From: Kibdelosporangium banguiense
GTDB taxonomy: Bacteria; Actinomycetota; Actinomycetes; Mycobacteriales; Pseudonocardiaceae
Reading direction: 5' to 3'
NCBI RefSeq assembly: GCF_017876405.1
Contig: NZ_JAGINW010000001.1
Span: 3,361,203 to 3,425,202, forward strand
DNA: 64,000 bases
Shown here piece by piece: positions 15,884 through 24,647 of this stretch. Below the pieces are notes generated by a model that was given only the letters and a program-made list of their open reading frames with translations, was not told where the DNA came from and did not search any database. The position numbers and the translations under genes were made by a program. The stretch's first letter is position 1. The number at the start of each line of letters is the position of its first letter.

Positions 15884-17401
15884 GTGCCAGGTACTGGCTT
15901 GTGGCGAACGAAAACGGTCGAACAGTCCATTGCGGACACCGACGAACCGGATACCAAACTCCGCCGAAACCTTTCGGCGTGGGATCTGACGGTTTTCGGT
16001 GTCGCGGTGGTCATCGGGGCGGGCATCTTCACGCTGACCGCGCGGACGGCGGGTGACTTCGCGGGCCCGTCGGTCTCGCTGGCGTTCGTGCTCGCGGCGA
16101 TCGCCTGTGCGTTGGCGGCGTTGTGTTATGCGGAGTTCGCGTCGACTGTTCCGGTGGCTGGGAGTGCGTACACGTTCTCCTACGCGACTTTCGGTGAGTT
16201 CATCGCGTGGATCATCGGCTGGGACCTGGTGCTGGAGTTCGCGGTCGGTGCGGCCGCGGTCGGCAAGGGCTGGTCGGCGTACCTGCAGGTGGTGCTCGGC
16301 TACATCTTCGGCAAGGACGTCAGCACGACGGCCACGATCCTCGGCCTGCACGTCGACTGGGGCGCGTTGCTGCTGGTGATCGTGCTCGCGGTGTTGCTGA
16401 CCATCGGCACGAAACTGTCGTCCCGGGTCAGCCTGGTGATCACGGGCATCAAGGTCGCGATCGTGCTGTTCGTGATCTTCTTCGGGTTGTCGTTCGTGAA
16501 GGCCGACAACTACACGCCGTTCATCCCGGATGCGGCGCCGGCATCCGCGACGTCGGCCACGGGTGTGGACCAGACGTTGTTCTCCGCGTTGGCGGGCGGC
16601 GCATCGAGCACGTACGGCATTTTCGGTCTGCTGGCCGCGGCTTCCCTGGTGTTCTTCGCGTTCATCGGGTTCGACGTGGTGGCCACGACCGCGGAAGAGA
16701 CCCGCAATCCGCAGCGCGCTGTGCCGCGTGGAATTCTGGGATCACTCGCGATCGTCACAGTGCTGTACGTTGCCGTATCCCTTGTCGTGGTTGGGATGCA
16801 GCCGTACAACGAGTTGTCCACAGCCGCGGAACCCGCTGGGCGTAAGACATTGGCGACCGCCTTCGCGGTGAACGGCCAGGACTGGGCGGCCAACATCATC
16901 TCGATCGGCGCGCTGGCAGGCCTCACCACAGTCGTGATGGTGTTGCTGCTGGGGCAGATCCGGGTGCTGTTCGCGATGTCGCGCGACGGGCTGCTGCCGC
17001 GAGGCCTTGCCAAGACCGGAAAGCACGGCACGCCGGGCCGCGCGACCATCCTGGTCGCGATCCTCGTCGGGATCGCGGCGACGTTCTTCGAGGCCGACAA
17101 GCTCGAGGAAATGGTGAACGTCGGCACCCTGTTCGCGTTCATCCTGGTCTCCGCCGGAGTCTGGGTGCTCCGCCGCACCAGGCCTGACCTGCCCCGAGGG
17201 TTCAAGGTGCCGTGGGTGCCGCTGATCCCGATCCTGGCGATCCTCGCGTGCCTGTGGCTGATGCTGAACCTGTCGGTGCTCACCTGGCTGCGGTTCATCG
17301 CGTGGATGGTGATCGGCGTGGTCGTATACTTCGCGTACAGTCGCAGGAACTCGTTGCTGGGTAAGAGAATCAAGGAAAATGCCGTCGATCGCCTGTCTTG
17401 A
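15884..17401 (+). CDS. APC-family amino acid permease (Rv3253c-like)
   Basis: The 505-residue protein starts at GTG 15884, with a clear AGGAGG. It has 12-14 membrane segments and the APC hallmarks: an N-terminal helix GVAVVIGAGIFTLTARTAG, then CYAEFASTVPVAGSAYTFSY, and the FAFIGFDVVATTAEETRNPQRAVPRGI region in the middle (quoted here in pieces: FIGFDVVATTAEE and NPQRAVPRGI). The family takes up cationic or neutral amino acids with protons. Orthologues lie in the same neighbourhood in mycobacteria. The last 23 bases overlap the glmL start, implying coupled translation. Confidence 0.88.
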   Translation: MPGTGLWRTKTVEQSIADTDEPDTKLRRNLSAWDLTVFGVAVVIGAGIFTLTARTAGDFAGPSVSLAFVLAAIACALAALCYAEFASTVPVAGSAYTFSYATFGEFIAWIIGWDLVLEFAVGAAAVGKGWSAYLQVVLGYIFGKDVSTTATILGLHVDWGALLLVIVLAVLLTIGTKLSSRVSLVITGIKVAIVLFVIFFGLSFVKADNYTPFIPDAAPASATSATGVDQTLFSALAGGASSTYGIFGLLAAASLVFFAFIGFDVVATTAEETRNPQRAVPRGILGSLAIVTVLYVAVSLVVVGMQPYNELSTAAEPAGRKTLATAFAVNGQDWAANIISIGALAGLTTVVMVLLLGQIRVLFAMSRDGLLPRGLAKTGKHGTPGRATILVAILVGIAATFFEADKLEEMVNVGTLFAFILVSAGVWVLRRTRPDLPRGFKVPWVPLIPILAILACLWLMLNLSVLTWLRFIAWMVIGVVVYFAYSRRNSLLGKRIKENAVDRLS

Positions 17402-18653
17402 TGTCGGATCCACGTGGACCAAAGGTGCGCTGGTCTCGGATACCGGTGAGCTGCTGGCCACGGCGCAGCACGCCACGACCCCGCCGGAAGTGCTCGACGG
17501 GGTCCAGGCGGTGCTGTCGAAACTAGGCGACGCCGACGAGGTTCTCGCGTGTTCCTCCGCCGGCGGCGGCCTGCGGTTGGCCGTCGTCGGTCAGGAGCGC
17601 CTGATCAGCGCCGAAGCCGGGTATCGGGTCGCCTTGTCGGCTGGCGCAAAAGTCGTGTACGTCTCGGCGGGCGAGCTCGACGGCGCCGGAATCCGGGCGC
17701 TGCGAGCCGCCTCGCCGGACGTGGTGCTGCTGGTCGGCGGGACGGACGGCGGCGACCGAAAGGTACTGCTTCACAACGCGAGAAAACTGGCCCGCAATCG
17801 GATAAGGCCGCCGATCGTGCTGGCCGGAAACCAGGACGCACAACCAGAAGCACTGTCGCTGATGGACGGCCGCACTGTCGTCCCTGCGACCAACGTCCTG
17901 CCGGATGTCGGTGAACTCGCGCCTGGTCCGGCGCGGGCCGCGATCCGCCAGGTGTTCTTGAACCACGTCATCGGCGGCAAGGGCCTGTCCCGTGGCCCCG
18001 CATTCCGGCAACTCGTCCGCGCGGTCACGCCGGATGCCGTACTGGCAGGGGTTTCCCAGCTGGCCGGCGAAGATGCCGTCCTGGTGGTCGATGTCGGCGG
18101 AGCCACTACGGATGTCTACTCCGCAGTGTCTATACAGGACGCAGAAGAACGCGCTGTCGCGTTACCCGACGACCGTCGAACGGTCGAAGGCGACATCGGT
18201 ATGCGGTGGTCGGCGGCGGGAATCCTGACCGAAGCGGCGGCGGAGCGACTCCCTGGAACGGAGGGCCTGCAGGAGTTCGCGGAGCGGCGTGCCAGGGATG
18301 TCGACTTCGTTCCGGACACCGCCGAAGAATCCTCTGTGGACTTGAAACTCGCCGGGCTGGCGGCGATTCTGGCTGTGCGAAGGCATCTCCGGATGGTGGA
18401 GGGCAAGCTGGGGCCGCGTGGTGCCGGGCTGCTGGTGTTGTCCGGCGGGGTGTTCCGGCACGCTCCCGACGTGAGCCAGGTGATCGATCAGCTGCGGGCC
18501 GATCCCGTGCTGCGCCCGGCGATCCGGTCGGCGCGGATTGTCGTTGACCGGGACTATGTTCTGGCCCCGGCAGGGTTGCTGGCCGAGGACGGTCACGTCG
18601 AGACAGCGCGGCGCCTCTTGCGGACGATTGGCGGCGACATGGTGCCACGCTAG
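17379..18653 (+). CDS. glmL: GlmL/MutL-family ASKHA ATPase, no mutase nearby
   Basis: The 424-residue protein starts at ATG 17379. It opens with the phosphate-1 motif of actin/HSP70-type ATPases, CLDVGSTWTKGALV, and has the second one, VLVVDVGGATTDVYSA, in the middle. This layout fits the GlmL family that accompanies B12-dependent glutamate mutase and is thought to help assemble or reactivate it. No mutase subunit is encoded in the window, so the role here is unclear. Overlap with the amino acid permease by 23 bases suggests a shared transcript and perhaps shared amino acid metabolism. Confidence 0.8.
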   Translation: MPSIACLDVGSTWTKGALVSDTGELLATAQHATTPPEVLDGVQAVLSKLGDADEVLACSSAGGGLRLAVVGQERLISAEAGYRVALSAGAKVVYVSAGELDGAGIRALRAASPDVVLLVGGTDGGDRKVLLHNARKLARNRIRPPIVLAGNQDAQPEALSLMDGRTVVPATNVLPDVGELAPGPARAAIRQVFLNHVIGGKGLSRGPAFRQLVRAVTPDAVLAGVSQLAGEDAVLVVDVGGATTDVYSAVSIQDAEERAVALPDDRRTVEGDIGMRWSAAGILTEAAAERLPGTEGLQEFAERRARDVDFVPDTAEESSVDLKLAGLAAILAVRRHLRMVEGKLGPRGAGLLVLSGGVFRHAPDVSQVIDQLRADPVLRPAIRSARIVVDRDYVLAPAGLLAEDGHVETARRLLRTIGGDMVPR

Positions 18654-20938
18654 CTGAGTCCTGCGGCGATCGCGACGGCCTCATCCCACTCCGGGTCGGC
18701 CTGATAGTCGCGGTGCCCACGCACGCCCGGCGACCAACGCAACCCAGGAACAGGCTTGAGCTGCGGGTCCGGCAGCCAGTGATCACTGCCTAGGATGAGC
18801 GCGCCGGATTCCGTCTGCTGCGCGGCGGTCAACGGCCCACTGCTGCCGTCTGTGCGGAAACCGACGCCGATCATCTGCGAGTCGAAGACCTGCCGCCGCC
18901 ACGTCGTCACCGCACCACCAAGCGGATCCGTACCACGGCACAAGGCGCGCCACCGACCGTTGAGCTCACCATGCAACTCCGCCAACGCCTTGTGCGGGAC
19001 CACGCTCGGGAACGCCCGCGGATAGGCCCATTGCAGGGGAGAACCGGCTGTCACAAGCCCAACCCGCTCACGATCCTCAGGAGGAAGCGTCTCCATCAAT
19101 CGGGATACTGCCACAGCGGCGATCAGACTGCCGTGACTGTGCCCGGTGATCACGACCCTGGTGTTGCGATCAGCCAGGTGTTCCGCGGCTCGTTCAGCGA
19201 CCTCAGGAATGACCTTGAGCGCGTAGCACGGTGGCACAACGGGATGCGCCTCACGAGGCCAGAAACACGCGAGATCCGCAAGCACACCAAGCGTTCTGGA
19301 CAGCTCTGGCCGTCGCACCGCCTGGTACACGGCACGCATCAGCGTCGCGGCCAGGAAACCGAGCGCGAAGACGCCGACTGCCGAGAACGGCGCCATCCAT
19401 TCCGGCGCACCGAAGTCCCTGAGCCGCATCCAGATCGCGACCCCGGCGCCACCGCCCAACGCGATTCCGAACGCGATCAGTAAATGGTGCAGGTGGTTTC
19501 GCTGGAACCGGCCGCGCCGCCAGGCGCGCGTCGCGGTCGAGTGCTCTTGAGGAGTTGTGTTCTGGTGCAACAGATCCGCCTCGGGCGGCTGCTTGCCTTT
19601 GCGGTCGTTGTGCCACCGGTGAACGCCGGTGATCGACCCCAGGACCAGGCCGATCGCGATTGCCAGCGCGGCGGAAACGCCCCACAACAGCGTCAACGGC
19701 TCATACCCCAAGGGCAGCTGCAGATCGTTGTTGCCCAGCAGCCCGCGCACAGTGATCGCGATACCAGCACCGAACCCGCCGCCGAGCAGCCCGGCCACCG
19801 CGAGCACGATCGGCGAGATCCATCCGCCTGCCCACGGCCGCAACTCGTACGGCAGATCAGCCCAGAACTCGCGCCGCGCAAGCAAAGCCGCTGGAATCGT
19901 CACCAAACCGAAGAGCACGACCACAATCACGAGCAGGCCCGCGATGCCCTCGATCGTGACGTCCAGCGCAGGCACCCGATTCGGCAGCGGATCCCGCGTG
20001 AACGCACTGCCGATGACCAGCAGGACACCCGCGATCAGGAAAACGCGCCTGGTCACGACCCCCAAAGCGATCCGCAACCAGCGACCCGCGCGATGCGGCG
20101 CAGCGCCAGTGGGATCGTCCAGCAACAGCACACCCAACGCCGACAGCACCAACAGCACGAGCGCGGCGACCCACTGCACAGTCATGACGCTCGTACCCGG
20201 CAACAACGCCAGCACGGCCAACGCGGCAACCGTGTGAAGCGCGCGCAGCGTCGGCGTGTCCGGGTCGGCGGTGAGACTCGCGCCCGGCATCCGTTGCGGC
20301 CGGTTGCCCGGCACTGGGCCAGGCATCGGCGGCGCGTTCACGTTCCACGTCACCGAGGACACCCGGCCAAGCAACAGAATCACGAACGCCGCAGGTAGCA
20401 GTCCTACAACAGGACGGAATCCCGGCCACGTGCGCAGCCAATCCGGCACCAGACCGGACATGCACGGCGAACCGGGCGCCAGGCACTGCGCCGCGACCAG
20501 GTCGAGGCTCACCACTGCTACTTGCGTGACGAAGAGCACAGTCAGCAGCAGCGCGGCGAGCCGTAGTAACGAGCGGCCGATCAGGCCCAACGCTGCGGCG
20601 GGACGGTTGTCATGGGGGACCGGCGGCAGCATCCAGTGCGCCATGTTGGCGAGGGTGAACGGGAACATCAGCGCCCACGTGGACTTCGTCACGCCGCCCG
20701 AGGTCATCCCGCCCCAGACGTATCCCTCGATCGTGCGCGGCACCGCCCGGACCGCGGTGTGCAGCATCGGGCCGGGAGCCGGGCGGCGCAGCCGATCCGC
20801 CGGGCGCACGATCCGGCCGACGCCGTCACCTGCGACATCGACCGCGGCCACGGCGCCGACCAGGGATTCCGCGGTGGTGCCCATGATGCCGTGGACACGC
20901 AGTTCGACCACGCGTGTCTCGCGTCCAGGCATCAGCAC
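18650..20938 (-). CDS. Large membrane protein with a C-terminal lipase-like GxSxG region
   Basis: The 762-residue product starts at GTG 20938 (ATG 20932 also in frame), with GGAG five bases before the GTG. The N-terminus VVELRVHGIMGTTAESLVG resembles the first strand and oxyanion loop of alpha/beta hydrolases. The middle, about residues 90-540, holds around ten hydrophobic segments. Near residue 610 is VVITGHSHGSLIAAVAVSRL, with the nucleophile motif GHSHG. So a hydrolase fold seems split by a membrane domain. Substrate unknown; the product probably sits in the plasma membrane. It overlaps glmL by 4 bases (convergent) and is divergent to ahcY. Confidence 0.65.
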   Translation of the reverse strand: MLMPGRETRVVELRVHGIMGTTAESLVGAVAAVDVAGDGVGRIVRPADRLRRPAPGPMLHTAVRAVPRTIEGYVWGGMTSGGVTKSTWALMFPFTLANMAHWMLPPVPHDNRPAAALGLIGRSLLRLAALLLTVLFVTQVAVVSLDLVAAQCLAPGSPCMSGLVPDWLRTWPGFRPVVGLLPAAFVILLLGRVSSVTWNVNAPPMPGPVPGNRPQRMPGASLTADPDTPTLRALHTVAALAVLALLPGTSVMTVQWVAALVLLVLSALGVLLLDDPTGAAPHRAGRWLRIALGVVTRRVFLIAGVLLVIGSAFTRDPLPNRVPALDVTIEGIAGLLVIVVVLFGLVTIPAALLARREFWADLPYELRPWAGGWISPIVLAVAGLLGGGFGAGIAITVRGLLGNNDLQLPLGYEPLTLLWGVSAALAIAIGLVLGSITGVHRWHNDRKGKQPPEADLLHQNTTPQEHSTATRAWRRGRFQRNHLHHLLIAFGIALGGGAGVAIWMRLRDFGAPEWMAPFSAVGVFALGFLAATLMRAVYQAVRRPELSRTLGVLADLACFWPREAHPVVPPCYALKVIPEVAERAAEHLADRNTRVVITGHSHGSLIAAVAVSRLMETLPPEDRERVGLVTAGSPLQWAYPRAFPSVVPHKALAELHGELNGRWRALCRGTDPLGGAVTTWRRQVFDSQMIGVGFRTDGSSGPLTAAQQTESGALILGSDHWLPDPQLKPVPGLRWSPGVRGHRDYQADPEWDEAVAIAAGLS

Positions 20939-21000
20939 GACGACTCCAGTGAGTGACCAGCGGTAGTGTTCCGGGGACCGAGTTTGGAGGGAATTGGACG

Positions 21001-22491
21001 ATGACCGCTGAAGACACGCGGAACGAAACCGGGACCCGGTTCGCCGGCAAGGTCGGCGACCTCGACTTCGCGGTGGCGGATCTGTCCCTGGCCGAGTTCG
21101 GCCGCAAGGAGATCCGGCTGGCCGAACACGAGATGCCGGGTCTGATGGCGCTGCGGCGCGAGTACGCGGAGGTGTACCCGCTGCGCGGCGCCCGGGTCTC
21201 CGGCTCGCTGCACATGACCGTGCAGACCGCGGTCCTGATCGAGACCCTGGTCGCGCTGGGTGCCGAGGTGCGCTGGGCGTCCTGCAACATCTTCTCCACC
21301 CAGGACCACGCGGCCGCGGCCGTGGTCGTCGGCCCGCACGGGACCGAGGAGGAGCCCAAGGGCGTGCCGGTCTTCGCCTGGAAGGGCGAGACGCTGGAGG
21401 AGTACTGGTGGTGCACCGAGCAGATGCTCACCTGGCCCGGCGACAAGACCCCGAACATGCTGCTGGACGACGGCGGCGACGCGACCCTGCTTGTGCACAA
21501 AGGTAAGGCGTACGAAGAGGCCGGAGTGGTTCCCTCCGCGGAGGAAGACGACCCGGACGAGTGGAAGGTCATCCTGGCCACGCTGCGCGCCTCGCTCTCG
21601 GCGGACCCGTCCAAATGGACTGGAATCGCCGCGTCCATCAAGGGCGTGACCGAGGAGACCACCACCGGCGTGCTGAGGCTGTACCAGTTGGCGGCAGCCG
21701 GTGAGCTGCTGTTCCCGGCGATCAACGTCAACGACTCCGTCACCAAGTCGAAGTTCGACAACAGGTACGGAATCCGCCACTCCCTGATCGACGGAATCAA
21801 CCGAGGCACAGACGTACTGATCGGCGGCAAGGTCGCCGTGGTCTGCGGCTACGGCGACGTAGGCAAAGGCGCGGCAGAATCCATGCGCGGCCAGGGCGCC
21901 CGCGTGATCGTGACCGAGATCGACCCGATCTGCGCCCTGCAAGCCGCGATGGACGGCTACGCAGTCAGGAAACTCGAGACAGTCATCGGCGAAGCCGACA
22001 TCGTGATCACCACGACCGGCAACAAAGACGTGGTCACAGCCGACCACATGTCCCAGATGAAACACCAGGCGATCCTCGGCAACATCGGCCACTTCGACAA
22101 CGAACTCGACATGGCAGGCCTCGCGCGATACCCAGGCATCCGCCGGATCAACATCAAGCCCCAGGTCGACGAATGGGTGTTCCCCTCAGGACGCTCAATC
22201 ATCGTGCTGTCCGAAGGCAGGCTGTTGAATCTTGGAAACGCCACAGGCCACCCATCATTCGTGATGTCGAACTCCTTCTCCAACCAGGTGATCGCCCAGA
22301 TCGAACTCTTCACCAAGAACGAGGAGTACGACAAAGAGGTCTACCGCCTCCCCAAGAAGCTCGACGAGTACGTCGCCAAAATCCACCTCGAAGCCCTAGG
22401 CGGCGAACTCACCAAACTGTCGAAAGAACAGGCCGAATACATCGACGTCGACGTCGAAGGCCCCTTCAAATCCGAGCACTACCGCTACTAA
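21001..22491 (+). CDS. ahcY: Adenosylhomocysteinase
   Basis: ATG 21001 has GGAGG ten bases upstream and gives 496 residues, normal for the long bacterial form. Family blocks include [33 protein letters not shown], the NAD-binding [13 protein letters not shown] and the C-terminal PFKSEHYRY. The enzyme cleaves S-adenosylhomocysteine to adenosine and homocysteine with bound NAD+, relieving product inhibition of methyltransferases. It corresponds to mycobacterial sahH, which lies near tmk and mtrA as it does here. A long-looped hairpin follows the stop. Confidence 0.95.
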   Translation: MTAEDTRNETGTRFAGKVGDLDFAVADLSLAEFGRKEIRLAEHEMPGLMALRREYAEVYPLRGARVSGSLHMTVQTAVLIETLVALGAEVRWASCNIFSTQDHAAAAVVVGPHGTEEEPKGVPVFAWKGETLEEYWWCTEQMLTWPGDKTPNMLLDDGGDATLLVHKGKAYEEAGVVPSAEEDDPDEWKVILATLRASLSADPSKWTGIAASIKGVTEETTTGVLRLYQLAAAGELLFPAINVNDSVTKSKFDNRYGIRHSLIDGINRGTDVLIGGKVAVVCGYGDVGKGAAESMRGQGARVIVTEIDPICALQAAMDGYAVRKLETVIGEADIVITTTGNKDVVTADHMSQMKHQAILGNIGHFDNELDMAGLARYPGIRRINIKPQVDEWVFPSGRSIIVLSEGRLLNLGNATGHPSFVMSNSFSNQVIAQIELFTKNEEYDKEVYRLPKKLDEYVAKIHLEALGGELTKLSKEQAEYIDVDVEGPFKSEHYRY

Positions 22492-22500
22492 CCCAAACCC

Positions 22501-22547
22501 CGGCCCGGCAACAGTCCGCCCCCAGGGCCCAGACCATTGCCGGGCCG
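22501..22547 (+). terminator. Probable terminator after ahcY
   Basis: An 11-bp perfect inverted repeat, CGGCCCGGCAA against TTGCCGGGCCG, starts nine bases after the ahcY stop. The loop is long (25 bases) and there is no T-run, as is common for terminators of high-GC actinomycetes. Confidence 0.5.
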
Positions 22548-22609
22548 CGACTCGCCAGGATTCGCTTCCCGACGTACGCCAGTCGGCCCCAATCGCCGTG
22601 GAGCCGACC

Positions 22610-22760
22610 GGCGTGCCCGGTCACCAAGCCTGAGGGTGTCCGGCGTGCCCGGTCAGCGCCGCCGAGCGGGACGCGAGCCCGGTTACCGAGTTTTGAAGGT
22701 CTGGCGGGCCTAGCCCGGCGCGCCCCCGGCGAAACCCGGCCCAAACTGGAGTCACCTTTC
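22610..22760 (+). repeat. Degenerate repeat D, copy 1
   Basis: The core GGTCAGCGCC..CGAGCGGGACGCGAGCCC..GTTACCGAG..GAAGGTC recurs, reverse-complemented, in the tandem array at 42272-42505. At both places it lies next to element A in the same relative order. No gene was found here. Function unknown. Confidence 0.55.
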
Positions 22761-22989
22761 AGGGACATGCATCAACAAAGAGAGGCGCCGGCGGTCGAAA
22801 GCGTGCGGTGTCCTGGGCTTGTGTGGTTACCCTGGGGCAGGCCGATCGAGGGTGGGGGCGCGAACCGCCCTTCCGTCCTCATCTGAGGGAGGTTTGCCCG
22901 CCCGGCAGGGCATGATCTCTCAACAGAAAAAGCGCCACAATCACCAGCGCTCAAGTCCTGCGAAACCCAACCCTGACCAGCAAAACCAA

Positions 22990-23131
22990 CCCCACCCGCC
23001 CCCTACACAAGAAAAAGACATGCCCCCACCCACCACTGGGGGGCGTCCCTGCGCCAGTCTATCGGGAAAGCAAGATCAGCAGGGGGTTGAAAGAGGCGAA
23101 CCCGCGCGAAAGGGCCGTTCGCACGGGGTTC
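22990..23131 (+). repeat. Element A, copy 1 (structured dispersed repeat)
   Basis: The element holds, in order: ATGCCCCCACCC...GGGGGGCG (a G/C hairpin), CCCTG..CCAGTCTATCGGG, and a terminal hairpin at 23098-23131 with arms GAACCC..GCGCGAA and TTCGCACGGGGTTC. Related copies are at 42133-42250 (opposite strand) and 47358-47500. It fills the convergent gap between ahcY and the XRE regulator. The hairpin end points at the regulator's stop 31 bases away. Confidence 0.75.
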
Positions 23132-23161
23132 ACACCGATGGCGTAGCGCTGCAAGAGCAGT

Positions 23162-24097
23162 TCAAGGCCATTCGATTTGGATCGCGGCCATTCCGGCGGG
23201 CAGGTCGGTGAAGTAGCCGCTGGTAACGCGACCCAACCCGCAAACGAGCCCCTCAATACCAACAGGCTCGGCACCCTCCCGAGTCCGGAACTGGCGGATC
23301 ACCCGAGAAGGCAAAGCCCGCCGATGAAAAGCGTGCTGCACAAGGTAAGTCCCCACGCCGCGCAAGAAAGTCCGTTCCATCCCGGGTGAAGGGCCGCCAC
23401 TGCCATCGGTGATAGTAAAGCAGAAAACGTGTGTCTCGCCTTCGGAAAGCCTGCGGTCGAACAGGAATTCCATTGCCATCACGCCTTTTTCCGGCGTGCG
23501 GCGGACTCGGCCAAGGCGGCAGCCTTCGGCGGTGGTGATCTCGATGCGGTCGACGAGGCACCCTTCGTCTCCGCCGTGCGTCGCGAAGTACCGGTCCGGT
23601 CCGGATCGGGCCGCTGTCACGACGAATCGGGTTGTCTGGGTGCGTTGTTCGCGGTGTGGCCCGAGTTGGATGTAGTCGTGTACCGCATCGATCCGGAGGT
23701 CCGCGTTCGTCTTGTTCTCGGGGAGGACGTCGAATTCGGTGAGCAGGTCCGTGGCGTTCTGCCAGACTCGGCTTACTTCCGTGAATTTTGGGACCACTTC
23801 GTCCGGGCGGCCTCGCTGGCGGGGGCCGATCAGCACGACGAGTGAGTCCGGCGGCAGGCGCAGGACTGTCTCCAGCGCGCGTACCGTGTCTATCGAGCGG
23901 GGGACCTCGGGGTGCCTGAGGCCGCGTTGCCAGTAGCTGAGAGTCGACTGACCGATTTTCACACCCAGCCGCTGCAGATGCGCCGTGATCCGGGTCAGCG
24001 ACAGGCCCCGGTACTCGATCGCCTCACGCAGCGCACGGTGGAAAGGCCCATATCGCAGTGCGTCGCTGAGTCGTTCAGGCAGCGGGCCGTTGTCCAC
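23162..24097 (-). CDS. XRE-family transcriptional regulator
   Basis: The frame opens at GTG 24160, but GTG 24097 (311 residues) was preferred. The upstream 63 bases consist of phased GTGAAC/GTTCAC operator-like sites, and family members begin near PLPERLSDALRYGPF. Residues about 15-80 form a helix-turn-helix (LSLTRITAHLQRLGVKIGQS and TLSYWQRGLRHPEVPRS). The rest, about 230 residues, is a mixed domain with no name I can give (RFVVTAARSGPDRYFATHGG, THVFCFTITDG). Such proteins are abundant in Pseudonocardiaceae. Targets are unknown; autoregulation is likely from the repeats at its own start. Confidence 0.78.
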   Translation of the reverse strand: MDNGPLPERLSDALRYGPFHRALREAIEYRGLSLTRITAHLQRLGVKIGQSTLSYWQRGLRHPEVPRSIDTVRALETVLRLPPDSLVVLIGPRQRGRPDEVVPKFTEVSRVWQNATDLLTEFDVLPENKTNADLRIDAVHDYIQLGPHREQRTQTTRFVVTAARSGPDRYFATHGGDEGCLVDRIEITTAEGCRLGRVRRTPEKGVMAMEFLFDRRLSEGETHVFCFTITDGSGGPSPGMERTFLRGVGTYLVQHAFHRRALPSRVIRQFRTREGAEPVGIEGLVCGLGRVTSGYFTDLPAGMAAIQIEWP

Positions 24098-24126
24098 CTC
24101 TCGGATCGCCTTCCCCTCGAGCAGCC

Positions 24127-24160
24127 GTTCACGACCTGTGAACGAGCCGTGAACGTTCAC
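24127..24160. promoter_or_regulatory. Four phased GTGAAC/GTTCAC sites, probable autoregulatory operator
   Basis: GTTCAC at 24127 and GTGAAC at 24138 and 24149 are exactly 11 bases apart, one helical turn, and GTTCAC at 24155 completes a palindrome with the third. They lie at or just ahead of the XRE regulator's start. This is the pattern of a cooperative dimer-binding site. Confidence 0.55.
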
Positions 24161-24348
24161 AGTAGTTCCTCGTGGGAACGAGAGGTAGCCGCGAACGATC
24201 CCCTTGCCCGCACACCGGGGTTGCCGTGCGGGATCACCTGATCGCAGTGTGTGTCACCAAAGCCGTGCCAATTGCCATGACCGGCCACCCTGCATCCGGT
24301 CATCGCACTTGGCCCGGCACGTTGAGGGCGAGAAGGGAGCCCAAGCCC

Positions 24349-24612
24349 ATGCCTGCGCCATGGCTCACGCGGCGTCTGCCCGCGACCGCGATCCTCGGCG
24401 CCGGCCTCGCCCTCGGGACGGCCTTGCCGGCCGTCGCCGAACCGGCGCCGATGGCCAAGGTGATCGCCAGGGGCGAACGTGAGGCGGTCGCCGAGACGGC
24501 CCCCGCCAAACGGGAACCACTGCTGCTTCTTGTGGCACTGGGCGGGCTTGCCGTCGGCGCTGGTGGCGTTTTCTCCGCACGGCGGGTGCGGCAGAAGGTT
24601 CCACAGGAATAA
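24349..24612 (+). CDS. Small exported membrane-anchored protein
   Basis: The 87-residue protein starts at ATG 24349 with AGGGAG nine bases upstream. A Sec signal peptide is clear: basic WLTRR, hydrophobic LPATAILGAGLALGTALP and an AVA-type cut before EPAPMAK. A short charged stretch follows, then a second membrane segment LLLLVALGGLAVGAGGVF and a basic tail RRVRQKVPQE that would stay inside. It would be a single-pass surface protein with a tiny external loop. No family is recognised. Confidence 0.65.
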   Translation: MPAPWLTRRLPATAILGAGLALGTALPAVAEPAPMAKVIARGEREAVAETAPAKREPLLLLVALGGLAVGAGGVFSARRVRQKVPQE

Positions 24613-24641
24613 GTCGTGGCCGGGTCGCCCCGGCCACGACT
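24612..24641. terminator. Bidirectional terminator hairpin
   Basis: A perfect 13-bp stem (AGTCGTGGCCGGG and its complement) with a 4-base loop lies between the convergent stops at 24612 and 24648. Confidence 0.8.
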
Positions 24642-24647
24642 AGGGCC

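Noticed and set aside
20939..21000. SAH riboswitch ahead of ahcY
   Set aside because: Only 62 bases separate the divergent starts and no matching conserved fold was seen.
22819..23211. Plus-strand frame of 130 codons after ahcY
   Set aside because: It passes through the structured repeat A; the similar frames at the other two copies do not keep a common protein sequence.
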